A DNA stretch of 64,000 bases from Tuberibacillus calidus DSM 17572 (GTDB lineage: Bacteria > Bacillota > Bacilli > Bacillales > Sporolactobacillaceae), in the NCBI RefSeq assembly GCF_000430685.1, contig NZ_AUMM01000003.1, positions 122,624 to 186,623 of the forward strand. The letters are read 5' to 3'. The position numbers and the translations under genes were made by a program. Positions 9,282-18,903 of the stretch are shown piece by piece (the first letter of the stretch is position 1; the number at the start of each line of letters is the position of its first letter). The notes under the pieces were generated by a model. It was not told where the DNA came from and ran no database searches. It worked only from the letters and a program-made list of their open reading frames with translations.

Positions 9282-10793
9282 ATGGGGAAGATCCAAGATA
9301 TAGAAAAACGGTACTTTGACCTTGTCAAAAAGATCAAGCATTATGAAGAAGCCCTTTCCTTAATGGCTTGGGATTTACGGACTGGTGCCCCAAAAAAAGG
9401 GGTAGATGGGCGGTCGGAAGTGATCGGAACGTTCTCTGAAGTGGTTTTTCAACTGACAACTTCAGCGGAAATGAAAGCTTGTCTCGATCAATTACGCGAG
9501 CCGGCCGTACAAAAGGAATTGTCGGAAATCACCCGACGGTCCGTGGAAAAAAGTGCGAAAGAATATGACCGACTTGTTAAAATTCCGGCGGATGAATTCA
9601 AAAATTATGTCATGATTCGCTCAAAAGCAGAAAGTGTTTGGGCGGAAGCAAAAGAGAAATCTGATTTTTCCATGCTTCAACCGTATCTTGAAAAGCTCAT
9701 CGATTTTAAACATCGAATGGTCGATTATTGGGGCTATAAGGAAAATAAATATGATGCCTTATTAGACCAATATGAACCAGGGGTAACGACGGAGACGATC
9801 GACCGGGTGTTTGACGACCTCCGCCGGCAAATTATTCCGCTTGTTCAAGAAATTAAAGATGCTGAAGATCCGGAAAACGACTTCCTCATCGGGTACTTTC
9901 CAAAGGAGAAACAGCGGGAATTTTGTTCACATCTGTTAAAAGAAATCGGTTATGACTTTGAGGCGGGTCGCATCGATGAAACGCTTCACCCATTCCAAAT
10001 CACCCTTAATCCCGGTGATGTGCGGGTGACAACGAACTATAACGAAAACGATGTTCAGTTTGCGCTTTTTGGACTCTTGCATGAAGGCGGCCACGCGCTC
10101 TACGAACAAAATATTTCCAAAGAACTGGCCGGAACACCGCTCTACGAAGGAACTTCGATGGGCATCCATGAATCCCAATCCTTGTTTTTCGAAAATTTTA
10201 TTGGCCGCAGCCGTCCCTTTTGGCACCGCCATTTTGACACATTAAAAAATTATGCCGGTGGGCTGTTGGATCAAATCGACATAGAAAGTTTTTACCGGGC
10301 GATTAATGTGGCTGGACCGTCTCTCATCCGCATTGAAGCCGATGAACTCACTTATCCGCTCCATATTATCGTCCGTTATGAAATTGAAAAAGGATTGTTT
10401 AACGGGGATTTAAAGGTGAAAGATTTGCCGGGCGTTTGGAATGAAAAAATGGAAGAATATCTCGGCATTCGCCCTGAGCGGGATCGCGACGGCGTTTTGC
10501 AGGATATCCACTGGTCGGGAGGAGATTTTGGGTATTTTCCATCCTATGCGCTTGGCTATTTATATGCGGCACAATTCAAACATGCCATGCTGAAAACTGT
10601 GCCGAATTTTGATGATTGCTTGGCCGAGGGGAATTTGGCGCCAATTTTAAGCTGGCTATCTAAACACATTCACCAATACGGCGCGCTGAAAACACCAACG
10701 GAAATTTTGGAAGATGCCACGGGTGAACCGCTTAACGCGAAATACTTGGTGGATTATTTAACAAATAAATATAAAGACGTTTACCGCTTATAA
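9282..10793 (+). CDS. ypwA: M32 family metallocarboxypeptidase (YpwA type)
   Basis: 503 residues from ATG 9282, chosen because of the AAAGGTTG stretch upstream and because family members start with a similar short lead; an ATG at 9246 would add 12 residues without a ribosome site. The zinc motif is HEGGH (267-271), followed by GIHESQSLFFEN (295 onward), which supplies the third metal ligand in M32 enzymes. DIHWSGGDFGYFPSYALGY near the C-terminus is the family substrate-binding motif. M32 enzymes are cytoplasmic homodimers that remove C-terminal residues from peptides, often heat-stable. It follows ypsC closely and may share its transcript. Confidence 0.94.
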   Translation: MGKIQDIEKRYFDLVKKIKHYEEALSLMAWDLRTGAPKKGVDGRSEVIGTFSEVVFQLTTSAEMKACLDQLREPAVQKELSEITRRSVEKSAKEYDRLVKIPADEFKNYVMIRSKAESVWAEAKEKSDFSMLQPYLEKLIDFKHRMVDYWGYKENKYDALLDQYEPGVTTETIDRVFDDLRRQIIPLVQEIKDAEDPENDFLIGYFPKEKQREFCSHLLKEIGYDFEAGRIDETLHPFQITLNPGDVRVTTNYNENDVQFALFGLLHEGGHALYEQNISKELAGTPLYEGTSMGIHESQSLFFENFIGRSRPFWHRHFDTLKNYAGGLLDQIDIESFYRAINVAGPSLIRIEADELTYPLHIIVRYEIEKGLFNGDLKVKDLPGVWNEKMEEYLGIRPERDRDGVLQDIHWSGGDFGYFPSYALGYLYAAQFKHAMLKTVPNFDDCLAEGNLAPILSWLSKHIHQYGALKTPTEILEDATGEPLNAKYLVDYLTNKYKDVYRL

Positions 10794-10839
10794 GGTCATA
10801 TACAGTGACAAGGGAATTTTTTGAAAAGAGGTTTAACAC

Positions 10840-11256
10840 ATGGCCATTCACTATCCGACAAGCGAGGAAATAAAAGATATTTTGCGCACCAAGAAACGGA
10901 TTGCGGTCGTCGGTCTTTCCGCCGACCCCGCTAAGCCCTCGTATGAAGTGGCACACTATATGCTTACACACGGGTATGACATTATTCCAGTTAATCCGAA
11001 TGTCGACCATGTATTCGGCATCCCATCAGTCCCAAGTTTAAAGGATATAAAGGGACATGTAGACATTGTAAACGTCTTTCGTAGACCTGAATACTTAATG
11101 GAAGTGGCCAAGGAGACGGTGGCGATTGGTGCGGATGTATTTTGGGCCCAGCTGGGATTAGAAGACCAAGAGGCCTTTGACTTTTTACAATCCAAAGGGA
11201 TCACGACTGTTATGAATCATTGTATAAAAGTGGAACATATGAAACATATCGGTTAA
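10840..11256 (+). CDS. yneT: CoA-binding domain protein (YneT/YccU family)
   Basis: 138 residues forming one Rossmann-type CoA-binding domain: KRIAVVGLSADPAKPSYEV is the nucleotide loop, followed by GYDIIPVNPN and DIVNVFRRPE. The family resembles the N-terminal domain of succinyl-CoA synthetase alpha, but the enzyme function is unknown. The ribosome site is GAGG, 8 nt before ATG 10840. It precedes parE exactly as yneT does in B. subtilis, but the LexA-controlled parE promoter lies between them, so it need not be co-regulated. Confidence 0.92.
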   Translation: MAIHYPTSEEIKDILRTKKRIAVVGLSADPAKPSYEVAHYMLTHGYDIIPVNPNVDHVFGIPSVPSLKDIKGHVDIVNVFRRPEYLMEVAKETVAIGADVFWAQLGLEDQEAFDFLQSKGITTVMNHCIKVEHMKHIG

Positions 11257-11289
11257 TGGGTTTAACCTGAAAGAAAAATTTGACTGGGC

Positions 11290-11317
11290 TTTACAAGAAC
11301 AAATGTTCTGATATGAT
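11290..11317 (+). promoter_or_regulatory. parEC promoter with embedded LexA (SOS) box
   Basis: TTTACA (11290-11295), 16-bp spacer and TATGAT (11312-11317) form a good SigA promoter. The spacer contains AGAACAAATGTTCT (11296-11309), a perfect inverted repeat that fits the Gram-positive LexA core GAAC-N4-GTTC. LexA bound there would block RNA polymerase directly. In B. subtilis parEC is also listed in the LexA regulon. Confidence 0.8.
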
Positions 11318-11351
11318 AGTAGATGGAAGGCGTTTGGAAGGGAGTTTTTAG

Positions 11352-13325
11352 ATGGCAAACGCGGCATATACAGAAGATACAATACAGGTATTAGAGGGGC
11401 TGGAAGCGGTCCGAAAACGCCCTGGAATGTACATAGGTTCTACGGATGCCAGGGGACTGCATCACCTGGTTTATGAAATTGTTGATAACGCTGTTGACGA
11501 AGCGCTCTCCGGCTTTGGTAATGAAATCTATGTCACCATCCATGAAGATGATAGCATCAGCGTTCGGGATCATGGCCGCGGCATGCCGACGGGTATGCAT
11601 AAAACGGGCAAACCAACACCGGAAGTGATCTTTACGGTGCTCCATGCTGGCGGAAAGTTCGGCAGTGAGGGTGGCTATAAAACAGCCGGGGGTTTGCATG
11701 GTGTCGGCGCTTCTGTCGTCAATGCTTTATCCGAATGGCTCGTCGTCACCATTACACGGGATGGTTTTAAATATCGGCAGCGCTTTGAACATGGCGGAAA
11801 ACCGGTAACGACGCTTGAAAAGATTGGTACAGCGCGAGGAAGCGGGACGACGATCCATTTTAAACCGGACCCGTCCATATTCAGCGCGACCCGTTTTAAT
11901 TTTGAAATTCTAAGCGAGCGGCTGCGGGAAGCGGCTTTTTTACTCAAAGGATTAAAAATCACCCTTGACGATTTGCGCACGGGTGTCAAAGAAACCTATC
12001 ATTACGAAACGGGACTGGAAGCTTTTATCGATTATCTAAATGAAGACAAGGATACGCTGCACCCAGTCGTTTCTTTTGAAGGCATCCAGAACGGCATAGA
12101 AGTGGACATTGCCTTTCAGTTTAATGACGGTTATTCCGAAAACATATTATCTTTTGTTAATAACGTCCGCACGAAAGATGGCGGCACCCACGAATCCGGG
12201 TTTAAAACAGCGATGACCCGTGTGTTCAACGACTATGCGCGAAAAAGCGGCCTTTTAAAAGAAAAGGACAAAAACTTAGAAGGCTCCGATATTCGCGAAG
12301 GATTTACCGGCATTGTTTCCGTTCGTGTACCGGAGCACCTCCTGCAATTTGAAGGCCAGACGAAAGGCAAACTTGGGACGAGTGAAGCGCGATCTGCGGT
12401 CGATACTGTCGTGTCCGAAAAATTAACTTATTTTTTGGAGGAAAATCCACCGATCAGCGACATGCTGATCCGAAAAGCGATAAAGGCCGCACAAGCCCGG
12501 GAAGCGGCCCGTAAAGCACGCGAAGAGGCGCGTTCTGGCAAAAAAGGTAAGCGAAAAGAAGCCGTCTTGAGTGGGAAATTGACGCCGGCCTCATCCAAAA
12601 ACCCGCAAAAGAATGAATTGTTTCTCGTGGAAGGAGACTCTGCAGGCGGAAGTGCCAAGCAAGGGCGTGACCGCTCTTTCCAGGCTGTTTTGCCTTTGCG
12701 CGGAAAAGTCATTAATACAGAAAAAGCGAAACTCAGCGATATTTTAAAAAACGAAGAGATAAATACCATTATTCATGCGATCGGAGCCGGTGTTGGTCCA
12801 GAATTCAACGTTGAAGACACGAACTATAATAAAATCATTATTATGACGGATGCCGACAATGACGGCGCCCATATCCAAGTTTTGCTTTTAACGTTCTTTT
12901 ATCGGTATATGCGCCCGTTAATTGAAGCGGGGAAGGTTTACATCGCACTACCGCCGCTATACAAGGTAAGTAAGGGCAGTGGCCGCAAAGAAGTCATTGA
13001 ATATGCATGGGATGATAAAGGTTTAAAAGCAGCCATCAAAAAAGTAGGGAAAGGTTATACGGTGCAAAGATATAAGGGCCTCGGCGAAATGAACGCTGAC
13101 CAGTTATGGGAGACGACCATGAATCCTGAAACGCGGACACTCATTCGTGTCAAAATCGATGACGCCGCACGTGCCGAACGGCGCGTTTCGGTCCTTATGG
13201 GTGATAAAGTTGAACCGCGCAGGAAATGGATTGAATCACATGTCGCTTTCGGGCTCGATGAGGAAACAAATATATTAGAAAATGAAAATCTTACGATGAC
13301 GGAAGGGGCGGCAAACCTTGGCTAA
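11352..13325 (+). CDS. parE: DNA topoisomerase IV subunit B
   Basis: 657 residues. The GHKL ATPase domain shows EIVDNAVDEAL, DHGRGMPTG and GGLHGVGASVVNALS; the TOPRIM domain shows EGDSAGG (about 426) and the magnesium-binding IIMTDADNDGAHI (about 496-508); PLRGKVINTEKA precedes it. The C-terminal YKGLGEMNADQLWETTMNPETR is the ParE/GyrB tail. It is paired with a ParC-type A subunit, not GyrA, and sits behind yneT, so ParE rather than GyrB. Together with ParC it unlinks daughter chromosomes. The stop codon overlaps the parC start, so translation is coupled. It is likely SOS-inducible through the LexA box upstream. Confidence 0.95.
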   Translation: MANAAYTEDTIQVLEGLEAVRKRPGMYIGSTDARGLHHLVYEIVDNAVDEALSGFGNEIYVTIHEDDSISVRDHGRGMPTGMHKTGKPTPEVIFTVLHAGGKFGSEGGYKTAGGLHGVGASVVNALSEWLVVTITRDGFKYRQRFEHGGKPVTTLEKIGTARGSGTTIHFKPDPSIFSATRFNFEILSERLREAAFLLKGLKITLDDLRTGVKETYHYETGLEAFIDYLNEDKDTLHPVVSFEGIQNGIEVDIAFQFNDGYSENILSFVNNVRTKDGGTHESGFKTAMTRVFNDYARKSGLLKEKDKNLEGSDIREGFTGIVSVRVPEHLLQFEGQTKGKLGTSEARSAVDTVVSEKLTYFLEENPPISDMLIRKAIKAAQAREAARKAREEARSGKKGKRKEAVLSGKLTPASSKNPQKNELFLVEGDSAGGSAKQGRDRSFQAVLPLRGKVINTEKAKLSDILKNEEINTIIHAIGAGVGPEFNVEDTNYNKIIIMTDADNDGAHIQVLLLTFFYRYMRPLIEAGKVYIALPPLYKVSKGSGRKEVIEYAWDDKGLKAAIKKVGKGYTVQRYKGLGEMNADQLWETTMNPETRTLIRVKIDDAARAERRVSVLMGDKVEPRRKWIESHVAFGLDEETNILENENLTMTEGAANLG

Positions 13326-15750
13326 TACCGAGAAACTTTTAGATTTACCGCTCGAGGAGGTCATCGGTGACCGCTTCAGCATTTACAGTAAATACATCAT
13401 TCAGGATCGGGCTTTACCCGATGTCCGGGACGGCCTGAAACCGGTACAGCGCCGGATTCTTTATGCGATGTACCGGGATGGAAACACGAGTGATAAGCCG
13501 TTTCGTAAAGCGGCCAAAACCGTTGGGAATGTTATCGGCAACTACCATCCGCATGGAGATGTTTCGGTTTATGATGCGATGGTGCGCATGAGCCAAGACT
13601 GGAAAGTGCGGAATGTGCTGATCGAAATGCACGGCAATAACGGGAGTCTTGACGGGGACCCGCCGGCCGCCATGCGTTATACGGAGACGCGGTTATCTGC
13701 GATCGCATCAGAACTTCTGCGGGATATCGATAAAGAAACGGTGGACTTTATTCCGAATTTTGATGATTCGACAGAGGAACCCGTTGTTCTGCCATCGCGA
13801 TATCCGAACTTACTCGTCAACGGTTCGACTGGGATTTCAGCAGGATACGCGACAGAGATTCCACCGCATAATCTTGGTGAAGTGATTGATGCCGCCATTT
13901 TGGTTATGGAACAACCCCATTGCACCATTGATGAGCTGATGCAGGTCGTCAAAGGCCCAGATTTTCCAACAGGAGGCATACTCCAAGGCCTTGACGGTGT
14001 CCGAAAAGCCTACGAAACAGGAAAAGGCAAAGTGGTTCTCCGAGGTAAAGCAGCGATTGAGTCGATACGTGGCGGACGCGAGCAAATCGTCATCACCGAA
14101 CTTCCATATGAAGTCAATAAGGCGAATCTCGTGAAAAAAATGGAGGAACTCCGGCTTGACCGCAAAGTTGAAGGGGTCGCCGAGGTCCGCGATGAAACCG
14201 ACAGGACGGGCACCCGCATTGTCATCGAATTGAAAAAAGACGCCGATGCGTCGGGCATCCTTAATTATTTTTACAAGAATACGGATTTGCAAATTACTTA
14301 TAACTTTAATATGGTCGCCATTCATAACAAAGCGCCGAAGCAAATGGGACTTAAGCAAATCCTTCAGGCTTATATTGACTATCAGAAAGAGGTCATCACC
14401 CGCCGCACCCAACACGAGCTAGAAAACGCCCGTGACCGCCGCCATATCGTTGAAGGCTTGATCAAAGCGGTTTCGATCCTCGATGAAATCATTGCCTTGA
14501 TTCGGGCATCGAAGGACAAAAAAGATGCCAAAGAGAATTTATCCACCAAATTTGGTTTTACGGAACGCCAAGCTGAAGCCATTGTGACTTTGCAACTTTA
14601 TCGTTTAACGAATACCGATATTGTTTCTTTACAAAAAGAAGCAGATGAATTAGATTTTACGATTAAGAGACTTGAAGGGATTCTGTCATCAGATAAAAAG
14701 CTGATTAGCGTTATTAAGAAGGAATTAAAAGAAATTAAGGACCGTTATAGTGATCCGCGCCGAACAAAAATTGAAAAAGAGATCGAGGAAATTAAAATTG
14801 ACCTTGAAGTAACGGTCGCTTCCGAAGATGTGAAGGTTGCCCTTACAAAAGAAGGTTACATCAAACGCGCGAGTCTCCGCTCTTATGCAGCCTCAAATGG
14901 GGAAGAGACGGGTATGAAAGATGGGGACCGCCTACTCTTTCAGGACACCCTTAATACAACGGAACACTTACTTGTGTTTACAAATAAGGGGAACTATCTT
15001 TATTTACCGGTTCATGAAATACCGGATAAAAAATGGAAAGAACTTGGACAACATATCGCGCAGATCATACCGCTTGCTGCGGATGAAGCGGTTGTTAGCG
15101 CCGTAAAAGTCAGTGATTTTTCGGCAGAACATTTCATCACATGCCTGACAAAAGGCGGGATGATCAAGCGGACAGCCCTCGAACAATACAAGGCTCAACG
15201 GTATTCGAAACCGCTTGTGGCGATCAAATTAAAGGACAACGATGAATTAGTGAATGCGTATTTAACTGACGGAACGATGAACATACTGATCGTCACGCGA
15301 AATGGTTATGGTCTCTGGTTCGATGAAGATGAAGTAAGCCCAATTGGTATTCGGGCAGCAGGCGTGAAGGCCATTAACCTCAAGGATGACGATGATGTCG
15401 TTTGCGGCCTTATCTTCCCAATCGGAGCTAACCCGGATCTCTTATTGGCCACCCACCGAGGGTCCGTCAAGAAGATGTCCATATATAACAGCTTGGAAAA
15501 ATCGGTACGCGCACGTCGGGGCTTTGTCATGCTCCGCGAACTTAAAAAAGAACCGCACCGGATTTGCGGCGCATTGATCGTTGAGGACGGGGATCATGTC
15601 CTTTTGCGCACTGAAAAGGGGCATTCCATAGAAATCGCCATTAGTGATCTTCGTCATGTTGACCGTTATAACAATGGTTCATTTGTGGTTGACCAAGAGA
15701 CGGACGGAGAAGTTGTCGATGTCTGGAAGGTCATTAAAGAGGAAGAATAA
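13318..15750 (+). CDS. parC: DNA topoisomerase IV subunit A
   Basis: 810 residues starting at TTG 13318 with GGAAGGGG upstream, overlapping parE by 8 nt. The catalytic tyrosine is in [11 protein letters not shown] (Tyr121). The C-terminal beta-pinwheel domain begins near 500 ([17 protein letters not shown]) and lacks the GyrA box, supporting ParC. In the quinolone-determining region the usual HGDSSVYEA reads HGDVSVYDA: the serine equivalent to S. aureus GrlA Ser80 is Val82 and the acidic helix residue is Asp86. That change at a known drug-contact position is unusual for a wild-type Bacillales ParC. Confidence 0.95.
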   Translation: MANTEKLLDLPLEEVIGDRFSIYSKYIIQDRALPDVRDGLKPVQRRILYAMYRDGNTSDKPFRKAAKTVGNVIGNYHPHGDVSVYDAMVRMSQDWKVRNVLIEMHGNNGSLDGDPPAAMRYTETRLSAIASELLRDIDKETVDFIPNFDDSTEEPVVLPSRYPNLLVNGSTGISAGYATEIPPHNLGEVIDAAILVMEQPHCTIDELMQVVKGPDFPTGGILQGLDGVRKAYETGKGKVVLRGKAAIESIRGGREQIVITELPYEVNKANLVKKMEELRLDRKVEGVAEVRDETDRTGTRIVIELKKDADASGILNYFYKNTDLQITYNFNMVAIHNKAPKQMGLKQILQAYIDYQKEVITRRTQHELENARDRRHIVEGLIKAVSILDEIIALIRASKDKKDAKENLSTKFGFTERQAEAIVTLQLYRLTNTDIVSLQKEADELDFTIKRLEGILSSDKKLISVIKKELKEIKDRYSDPRRTKIEKEIEEIKIDLEVTVASEDVKVALTKEGYIKRASLRSYAASNGEETGMKDGDRLLFQDTLNTTEHLLVFTNKGNYLYLPVHEIPDKKWKELGQHIAQIIPLAADEAVVSAVKVSDFSAEHFITCLTKGGMIKRTALEQYKAQRYSKPLVAIKLKDNDELVNAYLTDGTMNILIVTRNGYGLWFDEDEVSPIGIRAAGVKAINLKDDDDVVCGLIFPIGANPDLLLATHRGSVKKMSIYNSLEKSVRARRGFVMLRELKKEPHRICGALIVEDGDHVLLRTEKGHSIEIAISDLRHVDRYNNGSFVVDQETDGEVVDVWKVIKEEE

Positions 15751-15756
15751 CCCGTG

Positions 15757-15821
15757 AAAAGGTTGATTCATAAGGGACCGGGTGTTACACCCGGCCCGGG
15801 TATTGAGCCAACCTTTTATAT
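15757..15821 (+). terminator. Complex bidirectional terminator between parC and the convergent small genes
   Basis: The outer arms AAAAGGTTG (15757-15765) and CAACCTTTT (15809-15817) enclose a GC-rich inner hairpin (ACCGGGTG / CACCCGG). T-runs on both strands make it suitable for parC and for the minus-strand operon that ends at 15829. Confidence 0.75.
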
Positions 15822-15828
15822 TTATTCA

Positions 15829-16038
15829 TTAAGTGAAGTTCACTGCGCTGAGTTCACTGCAATCTACAACGGTGACACCTGTAGCTGTGAGGAAAAAGGC
15901 AAGACCTTGTTTCTCATCAACTGTCACAAAGTTTGTCACCGTGACCGTCGCACCGTCAACGACAATGGAATCAACGGCCGTATTCGGGTCTGTCGTTAAC
16001 AATTGTTGACAAATCGGACTTAATGATGGTGTTGACAT
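15829..16038 (-). CDS. 69-residue Cys-containing protein, paralogue of the next gene; family not recognised
   Basis: 69 residues. It has LSPICQQLLTTDP near the N-terminus (one Cys), then VDSIVVDGATVTVTNF, GLAFFLTATGVTVVDC (second Cys) and ends ELSAVNFT. About 60% of its positions match the neighbouring 69-residue protein. Its last 45 residues also align with the C-terminus of the divergent coiled-coil protein (16502-17509). The composition (Thr/Val-rich alternation) suggests a small beta domain. AAGGGGGG lies 7 nt before ATG 16038. It is the second gene of a two-gene minus operon (30-nt gap). No family could be named; a spore-surface or structural role is only a guess from the neighbouring spore gene. 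Confidence 0.82.
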   Translation of the reverse strand: MSTPSLSPICQQLLTTDPNTAVDSIVVDGATVTVTNFVTVDEKQGLAFFLTATGVTVVDCSELSAVNFT

Positions 16039-16068
16039 AAGATTACCCCCCTTTTTTAAAAGGTCTGA

Positions 16069-16278
16069 CTAATTAACGAAGTTCACCGCGCTGAGCTCCC
16101 TGCAATCCACAAGCGTGACCCCAGTATCCGTTAAAAAAGTTGCTAGACCTCGAGCTTCATCAAGATTTACAAAATTTGTTGTCGTTAAGGTGGCACCGTC
16201 TACAACGAGCGTATCCACTTCCTCATTGGGGTCAATGGTTTGCAGTTTTTTACATAAGGGGCTTAAAGCAGCCGCCAA
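16069..16278 (-). CDS. 69-residue Cys-containing protein, first gene of the pair; family not recognised
   Basis: 69 residues from TTG 16278, chosen because AAAGGAGG sits 8 nt before it; the GTG at 16287 would have the ribosome site touching the codon. The sequence shows LSPLCKKLQTIDPNEEVD, TLVVDGATLTTTNF, GLATFLTDTGVTLVDC and ELSAVNFVN. Both Cys residues are at the same places as in the downstream paralogue, and with this start the two proteins have equal length. The promoter region faces the coiled-coil gene at 16502, so the two units are divergent. Function unknown. Confidence 0.82.
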   Translation of the reverse strand: MAAALSPLCKKLQTIDPNEEVDTLVVDGATLTTTNFVNLDEARGLATFLTDTGVTLVDCRELSAVNFVN

Positions 16279-16501
16279 AATGCTCACCTCCTTTAAAAGG
16301 AGTCAACATATTATATACAAGCGTGAAATACCCGAACTAGTTGACATGACCTATTATTTACAAAAATGGTTTTTTGATAGAATGTAAATGCCCTAAAAGA
16401 GGGACATTGGCTTATTTTTGCCCAAAATGCTTTTTACATGGCCCGCAACAACACGTTAAGACATACATCTATAGAAAGATTAAAAAAACGAGGTCATGCC
16501 T

Positions 16502-17509
16502 ATGAACCGAATTTACTATAAATCAGGGTTGTTGCCACCGATATGTAAAACGAAAAAGCTCCCAACCATAAAGTCGCGGTCTGTTTATCGAAAACGCGAG
16601 GATAAAGAAAGCCTTCGTCTAAAAGCTAAGCGCTCGGAATCTCTTGAGCCATTTGAGCATCGCATCAATCTTGACATCAATCACTCGCTATTATCTGAAC
16701 TCCCCCATTTCAACAGACAGAAAAAACAATTGGGGCAATTAATAGACACCTTTCACAAACATCATCGAAAAATATCACAAATCCGTTCAGCGCAAAAGAA
16801 AAGAGCGAAAGAGGTACGAAAGATTCGCGAAGTATTGAAAAATATCCAACAGAAACAAACGGAATTCACTTCAGAGCTGCAAATGATTCAGACTCATTAT
16901 CGTGAGTTGTTTCACGCCCTTGAGAATATTACCAACCGATTGGATGTGACGCCATGGGAAAAAGCTTTAGAACGCCATTTTCAATCCATTGAGGATCGGG
17001 TAAATCATCAAGATTCTCGGATGAGAAAGGACATCCAGGATATCAAAACTGAAATTCAATCGTTTCGGTCGGAGTTTGATCGCATAAACCAATTGTATGA
17101 GGAGCAGCTCGAAGAGGAAAGGGAACAATTTCGCTTGATTGAAAAAAATCAGAAGGCACAGTTGGAGGCGATGAAATCCTTATTTGATGACAGCCGCTCT
17201 GTGCTTAATCAGAAGTTGTCACAAAATGAAAAGGAGCTAACAGGTTTGAAAGATTCCTTCCATTCATTGTTAGCGTCCCATGAGGATTTAGCTAAGCAAA
17301 TGCAGGAGTATTTTGAAGCGGGGCTAATACCAGTCTTGAATCTTATGACAACGGGTAGCGCTTTAAAAAGCATATTGGTTTCCGGAGTAGCGATTCCGGT
17401 TGAGAAATTCCTGCATTTCGATAAGCACCGACACGTTGCCTTTTTTTTAACGGCGGAGCAAACGATGTTCATTACAGATATTAAGAATATACAAGGGATA
17501 GAATTTTAA
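16502..17509 (+). CDS. Coiled-coil protein ending in the same module as the divergent small proteins
   Basis: 335 residues from ATG 16502 (GAGG 8 nt upstream; ATG 16496 is too close). Residues 1-50 are basic, with KTKKLPTIKSRSVYRKR. About 65-265 is a long charged coiled coil (QKKQLGQLIDTFHKHH, EIQSFRSEFDRINQLYEEQLEEEREQF). The last 55 residues read LVSGVAIPVEKFLHFDKH, then HVAFFLTAEQTMFITD and end NIQGIEF. This tail aligns with VVDGATLTTTNFVNLDE, GLATFLTDTGVTLVDC and ELSAVNF of the small proteins. A CATACA element at 16462-16467 resembles a mother-cell sporulation -10 box, weakly. The likely job is a structural fibre or anchor presenting the shared module; this is inference. Confidence 0.8.
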   Translation: MNRIYYKSGLLPPICKTKKLPTIKSRSVYRKREDKESLRLKAKRSESLEPFEHRINLDINHSLLSELPHFNRQKKQLGQLIDTFHKHHRKISQIRSAQKKRAKEVRKIREVLKNIQQKQTEFTSELQMIQTHYRELFHALENITNRLDVTPWEKALERHFQSIEDRVNHQDSRMRKDIQDIKTEIQSFRSEFDRINQLYEEQLEEEREQFRLIEKNQKAQLEAMKSLFDDSRSVLNQKLSQNEKELTGLKDSFHSLLASHEDLAKQMQEYFEAGLIPVLNLMTTGSALKSILVSGVAIPVEKFLHFDKHRHVAFFLTAEQTMFITDIKNIQGIEF

Positions 17510-17588
17510 AAATAATAAAAATACAAATTGCCAGTATTTGGAGTACGGAGTAAAATAGATAAAAAAATGGCCTGCTTGGAGGCGTGAC

Positions 17589-18860
17589 ATGGGGAAACAT
17601 TTATCGGTGACACCCACGGATTGTTTCATTGACGAACCAATCACCGTGACAGTCAAACAGTTGCACCCTTTTGAAATCGTTGAGCTCTACACCGAGATGA
17701 GAGATAATTTCGGGGGTTATTGGTCGGCACATGTTATGGTGCAAGCAGATGTTAACGGAACGGTGGATCTTTCGAAGGCTATGCCGATTCTCGGTTCCTA
17801 TTCCACACCAGATGCGATGGGGCTTTTTTGGTCCATGAAGCGAGACAGATTTAAGGACAACGGTGTGAGAACACCATTAAAACCTTTAAAAACGTTCGTT
17901 ACACTCAGAAGAAACGGAGCAGTTGAAGAGATTGTGACCGTCACGAGACATTTGCTTCAACCTTCACTGATTCGGGAGGATGTTCGAGAAAACGGGATTG
18001 TCGGCGTTTTTTATCACCATGGTGACAAAAGACCGCGGCCAACGCTCATCGTATTGGGAGGCTCAGAAGGGGGATTGTGGGAAGGACAAGCAGCGCTTTT
18101 GGCAGCAAAAGGCTTTAACGCTTTTTCCCTCGCTTATTTCGGAATGAAAGGTCTACCATCACAACTTGTGAATATTCCTTTAGAATATTTTCAAAACGCA
18201 TTAGAATGGCTTGCGCACCGCTCGAATGTTGATACCAATAGAATTGGACTGGTAGGAACTTCGAAAGGCGGGGAATTGGCATTGTTACTAGCTAGTCTGG
18301 AACCTAAAATTAAAGCGGTCGCCGCTTATGTTCCGAGTTCGGTCGTTCATATGGGGTTAGGTGAAGCCGATAACGGTCAAGCCCCATCTTCTTGGTCTTT
18401 AAAGGGAAAACCTTTGCCGTTTGCTTTTAATAAAGAAAAATCAAAAAAGCTTACAAATATGATTATGGACCAAAGAAACGCCGGTCAAATGATCAGTTAT
18501 CGGGAGTGGTATAGAGTTCATGCCGAAGCGGCGTCTGAGGATGCCTTCATCCCGGTAGAAAAAATAAATGGCGCGGTTCTCGTGATATCTGGAGGAGACG
18601 ATCACTTATGGCCATCTGCTCTTTTTGGCGAACAAGTGATAGAACGTTTAAGGAGGAGTCAATTTAAACATTCGTTTAAACATTGCCGTTATCCGAAGGC
18701 AGGTCATGCTATAGGATATCCTGGGATGCCAACAACCGACTCAACGAAGTTTGTTTACGGGTCGTATGACTTAAAGGCCGGCGGTACTTCTGAAGATAAC
18801 TATCGAGCCCAAGCCGATGCTTGGCGAAAAACTGTTGCCTTTTTTAAAGAAAAACTGTAG
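17589..18860 (+). CDS. Acyl-CoA thioesterase / BAAT-family alpha-beta hydrolase
   Basis: 423 residues. The N-terminal 130 residues match the bile-acid-CoA hydrolase/transferase beta-sandwich (VTPTDCFIDEPITVTVKQL). The remainder is the BAAT C-terminal alpha/beta hydrolase. The nucleophile elbow is GTSKGGE (Ser225); Asp337 or Asp338 lies in GGDDHLWPS and His373 in GHAIGYPG. A serine nucleophile, rather than the cysteine of animal BAAT, points to hydrolysis (thioesterase) and not amino-acid conjugation. Bacterial substrates are unknown; long-chain acyl-CoA or another activated ester is plausible. The ribosome site is TTGGAGG. It is followed by a strong bidirectional terminator. Confidence 0.9.
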   Translation: MGKHLSVTPTDCFIDEPITVTVKQLHPFEIVELYTEMRDNFGGYWSAHVMVQADVNGTVDLSKAMPILGSYSTPDAMGLFWSMKRDRFKDNGVRTPLKPLKTFVTLRRNGAVEEIVTVTRHLLQPSLIREDVRENGIVGVFYHHGDKRPRPTLIVLGGSEGGLWEGQAALLAAKGFNAFSLAYFGMKGLPSQLVNIPLEYFQNALEWLAHRSNVDTNRIGLVGTSKGGELALLLASLEPKIKAVAAYVPSSVVHMGLGEADNGQAPSSWSLKGKPLPFAFNKEKSKKLTNMIMDQRNAGQMISYREWYRVHAEAASEDAFIPVEKINGAVLVISGGDDHLWPSALFGEQVIERLRRSQFKHSFKHCRYPKAGHAIGYPGMPTTDSTKFVYGSYDLKAGGTSEDNYRAQADAWRKTVAFFKEKL

Positions 18861-18867
18861 GGCGTAT

Positions 18868-18901
18868 AAAAGAGACGGACCATGTAAGGTCCGTCTCTTT
18901 T
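18868..18901. terminator. Bidirectional intrinsic terminator
   Basis: A perfect 14-bp stem runs from AAAAGAGACGGACC to GGTCCGTCTCTTTT with a 6-nt loop. It ends the hydrolase gene on the + strand and the spore protein gene on the - strand. Confidence 0.9.
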
Positions 18902-18903
18902 CG

